Assembly (NCBI GenBank): GCA_015478945.1
Contig: JABUQX010021283.1
Span: forward strand, 20,001-47,124
Length of the DNA: 27,124 bases
From: Trachelipus rathkii
Lineage: Eukaryota; Arthropoda; Malacostraca; Isopoda; Trachelipodidae
Direction: 5' to 3'
A program made the position numbers and the translations under genes. A model generated the notes under the pieces. It did no database searches. It had not been told where the DNA came from and saw only the letters and a list, made by a program, of their open reading frames with translations. Of the stretch, positions 23,502 through 27,124 are shown in pieces (positions within the stretch are counted from its first letter, which is position 1; each line of letters starts with the position of its first letter).

Positions 23502-23669
23502 AGAGTCTCCAATAGGTCAGTGCTACTTTGTGCAGGCGTTAACGGCATTGCTCATGTAGAACGATACGAATGCACGCGAGGCAGTATTTCTCGTCCTATT
23601 GAAAGATGTGCCAGCGGATACGTGTCACAATTCGCTCCCTCGTATCTCTGCTTGCATGTCAACATGTAA
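23502..23669 (+). CDS. Exon-like open segment, weak
   Basis: A frame open from 23502 to the stop at 23667-23669 covers 55 codons in a GC-richer island. An acceptor-like TACTTTGTGCAG ends at 23535. The peptide after it, beginning GVNGIAHVERYECTRGSIS, is varied in residues and contains three Cys, but I recognise no family. The length is within chance, there is no polyadenylation context, and no partner exon is found. The GC rise against AT-rich flanks and the acceptor are the only support. Confidence 0.15.
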   Translation, partial: RVSNRSVLLCAGVNGIAHVERYECTRGSISRPIERCASGYVSQFAPSYLCLHVNM

Positions 23670-24244
23670 CCTGAGCATTCCATCGGAAATCTTTGAGAGA
23701 ATTAATAATTTCGTAATGGTTAAGAGAGAAGTATAACTGAGTTGGCACAAGACAATAAAAACATGCTATTCGTACTGATCTGTACTACGCTGTAAATGCA
23801 TTCTTGGTTATGAGCGTGTATACTGAAGCGACATACTTTGCTTAATTACTATGCTGTCATAGACATCTCACGCGTCTGAGCATTTCTTGTGTATATACAG
23901 CATACTTATCCGCTACTCCCACTATCTCTCCGAAGTCCAAGTACGTACCTTACGCTAGACGAGACGGTCATCGCGGACTGCATAGCTCTATCTTGAATGA
24001 AAAGAAGTTGTACTGCGTTGTGTCATCGCATGCGTAGATCAAATGTCTGTCGTGCTTATCTAGTGGTTCTGCATGTCTAGTATAGACCTGCATTCATATC
24101 ATTGATTTCAACCACTAATCGCCTCTGTCTCAGACTCGATATGTCTAGTCATAGTCGCTGCGACTTTATAAATTATATGCTTCGAAATCTAGTGCTACGG
24201 TACTTTCTACCATGATACCTGCTGCTGCTCCCAAGTCTATTACC

Positions 24245-24267
24245 AGATATATATCATGTATATATCT
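24245..24267. repeat. 9-bp hairpin with 5-nt loop
   Basis: AGATATATA (24245-24253) and TATATATCT (24259-24267) are perfect complements around TCATG. Most of each arm is a TA run, so this is only mildly notable. Confidence 0.5.
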
Positions 24268-24500
24268 TTCATTCTATCCCTTATCCTCTCCGTAGTCATC
24301 GTCTGTATCTGCATTGTCTATCTCATCTTTGAGTACTATATATCTGATAGGTATACGTATCTTCACTATACTGTATACATGATTATCTATATATTAGTAT
24401 ATGTCTCATATCTCTGTAACCTGTAATTTGTCTACTGAGTGCTGTCTGAGTATTGATTATACTCTTAGTGATCTGTTTATCATACTACGTACAAAATTAT

Positions 24501-25183
24501 ATTTATCTACAATTGCCATTTCCCATAAAATTTAATTTAAAAGGATGTCATATATCAAAGTTAATCTTATAGATAAGTAAATAAGTAAATACCAATTAAT
24601 AGTTTACAAAATAGATACTTCTTACCTCCCCGAGTCGAGGTATATATATAAATAATCATAAAATACAGTTGATAGACGGCGCTTGAATAACAAATACAAA
24701 ATTCTACATGAGATATTTATAAATACTAGTTTACGCCTTCCTAAATAACATAAATATTACATAGATATAATGTAATCTTAAATAGGAGTAGAATAGAAAT
24801 AATAATATATCAATAATAATGAGAATATACTACAAAATTAGCGCATAAACATAAGTATTATCTATAAGATACGAAATAGAGACATAATAACTACATACAT
24901 ATAAATATAATAATTAATTGCTAATTAGTAAATTTGATAATAATAAATAATAATAATAATTATAAAGTAATTATATATATACACCCTTATTTCATTAAGT
25001 ATTATACTATCAATTATTTCTTTTTTAAATCATTTATAACAATTAGTAGTATTAATAATAAAACCTAATATTATTAAGATTTTGCAAACCTTAAAAACCC
25101 AAAATATCTTTAGATTTATCTTCCTTCTCGTATTTATACTATATATAATACTTATTTAGCGAGTCGTCAGCATAGGTTTAATA
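24501..25183. other. AT-rich gene-free stretch
   Basis: A-rich text with TAATAA and ATAAAT words, including a short AATAAT run at about 24940-24960. No open frame of 60 codons, no RNA gene and no element end is seen. It leads into the simple-repeat zone. Confidence 0.6.
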
Positions 25184-25300
25184 TAAGAGAGATAGAGAGT
25201 GGAAAAAGAAGTTTGAGAGAGAGAATAATAGAGAGAGTGATAGTCAGAGAGATAGGGAGAGAAAGAGTTGAGATAGGGGAGATAAGAAGAAAAGGAGAGA
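25184..25300. repeat. GA-rich degenerate microsatellite
   Basis: The + strand is almost entirely purine, with repeated GAGA and GATA units interrupted by single-base changes. Open frames reading across it are simple-sequence artefacts (Arg/Glu/Ile-rich). Confidence 0.85.
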
Positions 25301-25532
25301 TATTATATATATATACTATATTATATATATATATATATTACTATATATATATAATTATATCTCTATATTATATTTATATATACGATATATATATTATATA
25401 TATAGTATATATATATATATATATATAGTATATATATTATATATATATATAGTTAGATATATATATATAAATATATATGATATATGATATATATTATATA
25501 TAATATATATATATGTATATAATATATAATAA
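25301..25532. repeat. TA microsatellite
   Basis: About 230 bp of TA dinucleotide repeat with scattered interruptions (CTATA, AGTATA, GATATA). It reads as Tyr-Ile repeats in several frames on both strands, which explains the open frames here. It directly abuts the 3' end of the minus-strand LINE fragment. Confidence 0.95.
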
Positions 25533-25539
25533 TTTATCA

Positions 25540-26131
25540 TTACATAATCCACTCGCCTTCGCTCCCTCAAGACCAACCATAACTGTCTGTGTGGGTAGAG
25601 GTGCAGCAATTCACCGCAACAGAACAGTAGTAGAAAAATATGAGACAAGTCGAAAAGAAAGCACAGCTTTACGCTCTCTTATACCTTTTAGTGACAACTC
25701 GTTGTAGCTAGAAAATCCACCCTAGAGCTCGATGGACCGTCACTATGGCATCTCATTTGGCATGCCTGTCAAGGTAGGTCTTCAGGTGGGCCACAACCAT
25801 ACCCCTCACAAACCCAGCCACTTCACTCCTGATTTGCACCTTACTTCGTCGCCTCTGCCACTCCCCACATTTCTCTGCCTCCGAGGCATGTCCTTTTACG
25901 GAACTAATCAGCCCTTTTCTTCAGTTTCCTGCCTGTCCGATTCCCAGCACACTCACTACTATTCATCCGCTTAACCAACCGGTTATCATCCATCCTTTCC
26001 ATATGACCAAGCCATCTCAACGACTTTCATTTCCTTCTCTTTTTACTCCTTCCTTCACACCACACAACTCTCTAATACATTCTTTCATTTTATCAATTCT
26101 TTTCACACCTAACAACCGAACCTAAGAATGT
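25540..26131 (-). mobile_element. 5'-truncated, decayed LINE (non-LTR retrotransposon) 3' fragment
   Basis: The minus strand carries the C-terminal end of a LINE open reading frame (see pseudogene entry), followed by about 350 bp of lower-coding sequence that fits a 3' untranslated region and ends near 25540 in a TAATGATAAATTATTATA-like tail that merges with the TA microsatellite. RTE-type and related LINEs end in short simple repeats rather than a long poly(A), so this border is a natural 3' end. The element is heavily 5'-truncated, as is usual for LINE copies. The + strand open frame at 25732-25974 is only its antisense shadow. Clade assignment (RTE-like or related) is inference from the C-terminal motif. 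Confidence 0.6.
25904..26121 (-). pseudogene. LINE reverse-transcriptase ORF, C-terminal remnant with frameshift
   Basis: On the minus strand, 26121 to about 26024 reads LLGVKRIDKMKECIRELCGV and onward, the region just after the reverse-transcriptase core in many arthropod LINEs. A one-base frame change near 26021-26027 then gives SLRWLGHMERMDDNRLVKR, the hallmark (L)RW-x-GH-x-ERM-(D/E)-x-(D/N)-R motif of the LINE C-terminal region, continuing with Ser-Glu-Cys-Ala-Gly-Asn-Arg and basic residues until an in-frame stop at 25904-25906. Later sequence has traces of the expected Gly-Phe-Val-Arg-Gly tail in another frame. The catalytic reverse-transcriptase and endonuclease domains are absent, so the copy is inactive. 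Identification rests on motif memory, not on a database search. Confidence 0.65.
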
Positions 26132-26134
26132 CAC

Positions 26135-26298
26135 CTAAAATAAAGAATAGATTTTAATTCCTTTACACCTATTTGTGATAATTTAACTAAAGGAATACCA
26201 AAAGGTAAACCGCAAAGATGGCAGGTAGTCGGTGTTCGTCGGCTCCCGGTGGACGACGGGGGGACTTGTTCCCCCTCTGTTCCCAGTCGGCTCGGCCC
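26135..26298 (-). CDS. GC-rich exon-like segment with Cys-x2-Cys
   Basis: On the minus strand a pyrimidine-rich tract ending CCTATTTAG makes a good 3' splice site at 26299-26300. The frame that follows is open for 55 codons to a stop at 26131-26133. Its first part is strikingly GC-rich (Gly/Pro/Ser/Arg-rich), and it then reads TTCHLCGLPFGIPLVKLSQI, with a Cys-His-Leu-Cys-Gly zinc-knuckle-like pair. A possible donor (TAG|GTGACA, GT at 26133-26134) lies just before the stop. It abuts the LINE remnant and could instead be part of that or another repeat. The family is not recognised. Confidence 0.2.
26259..26275. repeat. GC-rich 6-bp hairpin
   Basis: GGGGGA (26259-26264) pairs with TCCCCC (26270-26275) around CTTGT. 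It lies inside the GC-rich patch 26211-26298, together with an adjacent CGTC/GACG pair. Confidence 0.5.
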
Positions 26299-26472
26299 CT
26301 AAATAGGAAAGATAAAACTCAAAAACTTTCTTAAATATTTCCGATGAATAAATGCAAAAAAAAAACAAACAAACATGATTTTTAGGTCAACATATATTTA
26401 TGAAACTTTCAATCTAAATAAAGGTTCTTTAAAAAGTCTATAGATTTTTCTTCTTTATTATGCAACTTCACC

Positions 26473-26662
26473 TACTATATATATATAGTATATATATATA
26501 TATATATATATTAATATATATATATTATTATATATATATATATATGATATATATATATATGTGTGTGTGTCGTGTGTGTGTATGTGTCGGTGTGCCGTGG
26601 TGTGTGGTGTGTGTGGTGCGTTGTGTATGTGTGTGTGTGTGTCAGTCTGACTGTCTGTGTGC
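26473..26662. repeat. Compound TA-GT microsatellite
   Basis: A TA run (26473-26560) passes directly into an interrupted GT run (26561-26662, with C, CC and GG interruptions). The overlapping open frames on both strands (Tyr/Ile plus Cys/Val, or Thr/His) are artefacts of the repeat. Confidence 0.95.
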
Positions 26663-26717
26663 GTAAGTGCATTTGATAGAAGATAATTTATTTCAGACGC
26701 TGCAATTCGGAATTTCG

Positions 26718-26883
26718 TTAGGTAATACAAGAAATTGAAGTTTAAAGTTTTGACGTTTCGAATTCAAGATAGCATTTATAATTAGTCCTTTAAAGCTCTT
26801 GAATTTACGACGAGACACGTCGTTACTTATTCTTGAAAGAAGCGTCCTTGAGACTAATAGTTCAACAACTACACGTTACCTAA
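26718..26883. repeat. 166-bp unit of nested inverted repeats
   Basis: The outer arms TTAGGTAA (26718-26725) and TTACCTAA (26876-26883) are exact reverse complements. Inside are AATTCAAGA (26761-26769) with TCTTGAATT (26797-26805), and ACGACG (26807-26812) with CGTCGT (26818-26823, 5-nt loop). The unit is unique-looking sequence between TA-rich tracts. The arrangement would suit a miniature inverted-repeat element, but I see no target-site duplication and the outer arms are short. Confidence 0.35.
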
Positions 26884-26890
26884 TGACAAG

Positions 26891-26936
26891 TATTATATAT
26901 ACTTATATATATATATATAATATATTATTTTATAAT

Positions 26937-26980
<44 letters not shown>

Positions 26981-26999
26981 GTAGTAATATATATATTAC
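26891..26999. repeat. TA microsatellite
   Basis: An interrupted TA dinucleotide tract with ATTAT and AGTAGT breaks. It begins directly after the nested inverted-repeat unit. Confidence 0.95.
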
Positions 27000-27018
27000 T
27001 GAAATGCATGGCAAGCGA

Positions 27019-27033
27019 ACATACATACATACA
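27019..27033. repeat. Short ACAT tetranucleotide repeat
   Basis: ACATACATACATACA, just under four copies of ACAT, lies in the 60 bp between two TA tracts. Confidence 0.8.
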
Positions 27034-27056
27034 AGAATTATTACAACCTAACTAAT

Positions 27057-27124
27057 CTATATATATATATATATATATATTATATCTAAATTATATATAT
27101 ATAATGATATATATATATATATAT
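27057..27124. repeat. TA microsatellite, continues past window end
   Basis: A TA dinucleotide tract with one interrupted middle part (CTAAAT, AATGA). It runs to the last base, so its full length is not known. Confidence 0.95.

Larger units (their letters stand above)
22501..24500. other. Mixed sequence, no firmly supported gene
   Basis: The composition varies: 22750-22900 and 23520-23690 are GC-richer, and 23280-23500 and 24200-24480 are AT-richer. One minus-strand open frame (22896-23111, 71 codons) has an ATG and a hydrophobic C-terminal part but no recognised motif. A smaller + strand open segment with an acceptor-like border is listed at 23502-23669. Hairpins occur at 23195-23222 and 24245-24267. 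No RNA gene is recognised. Confidence 0.4.

Noticed and set aside
25213..25648. Tyr-Ile-repeat open frames on both strands
   Set aside because: Direct translations of the TA and GA microsatellites.
25732..25974. 80-codon plus-strand frame with His/Pro/Ser-rich product
   Set aside because: Antisense shadow of the minus-strand LINE fragment.
26458..26730. 90-codon minus-strand frame, the longest in the window
   Set aside because: It is made of TA and GT microsatellite translations (Tyr/Ile and Thr/His repeats).
1..27124. CRISPR array, rRNA, intact tRNA, bacterial operon or phage module
   Set aside because: I found no regularly spaced identical repeats, no conserved rRNA blocks, no tRNA with both A and B boxes at proper distance, and no ribosome-binding-site-led gene series.

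Overview
This window looks like non-coding or very gene-poor DNA from an AT-rich eukaryotic nuclear genome. The evidence is the absence of any long open frame, the long TA, GT and GA microsatellites, splice-site-like signals, and a decayed non-LTR retrotransposon (LINE) tail near the right end. The LINE tail has a C-terminal motif that is common in arthropod genomes, and together with the simple repeats this suggests an invertebrate, possibly a crustacean. That assignment is inference. I see no bacterial operon structure, rRNA, convincing tRNA or CRISPR array. The longest open frames (60 to 90 codons) are about what chance gives in DNA of this base composition.

Layout: 1-3400 is mixed sequence with scattered hairpins. 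3430-6100 is purine-biased on the + strand. 6240-6460 is a compact block packed with nested and alternative inverted repeats, ending in a perfect 26-bp palindrome. 6460-8930 is again mixed. 8930-12840 is very AT-rich. 12840-14300 has a different, gene-like texture and holds the best protein-coding candidate: two + strand exon-like segments (13250-13331 and 13577 onward) with matching splice phase. A further exon-like segment lies at 14916-14986 inside AT-rich DNA. 16060-20470 is strongly G-poor and C-biased on the + strand, interrupted by one short GC-rich island (17010-17077). From about 21560 to 22500 the bias flips to G. 22500-24500 is mixed and 24500-25180 is AT-rich.

The right end (25184-27124) is a repeat mosaic: a GA-rich tract, a TA tract, a minus-strand LINE 3' fragment with frameshift and stops, a GC-rich minus-strand open segment with splice-like borders, a TA/GT compound microsatellite, a 166-bp unit of nested inverted repeats, and TA tracts running off the window.

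The long stretches of shifting strand bias without genes could be decayed satellite-like DNA or poorly resolved consensus from noisy long reads. I could not decide between these from sequence alone. No previously undescribed system is demonstrated. The most useful leads are the gene-like block at 13250-14986, the structured block at 6240-6460 and the nested inverted-repeat unit at 26718-26883.
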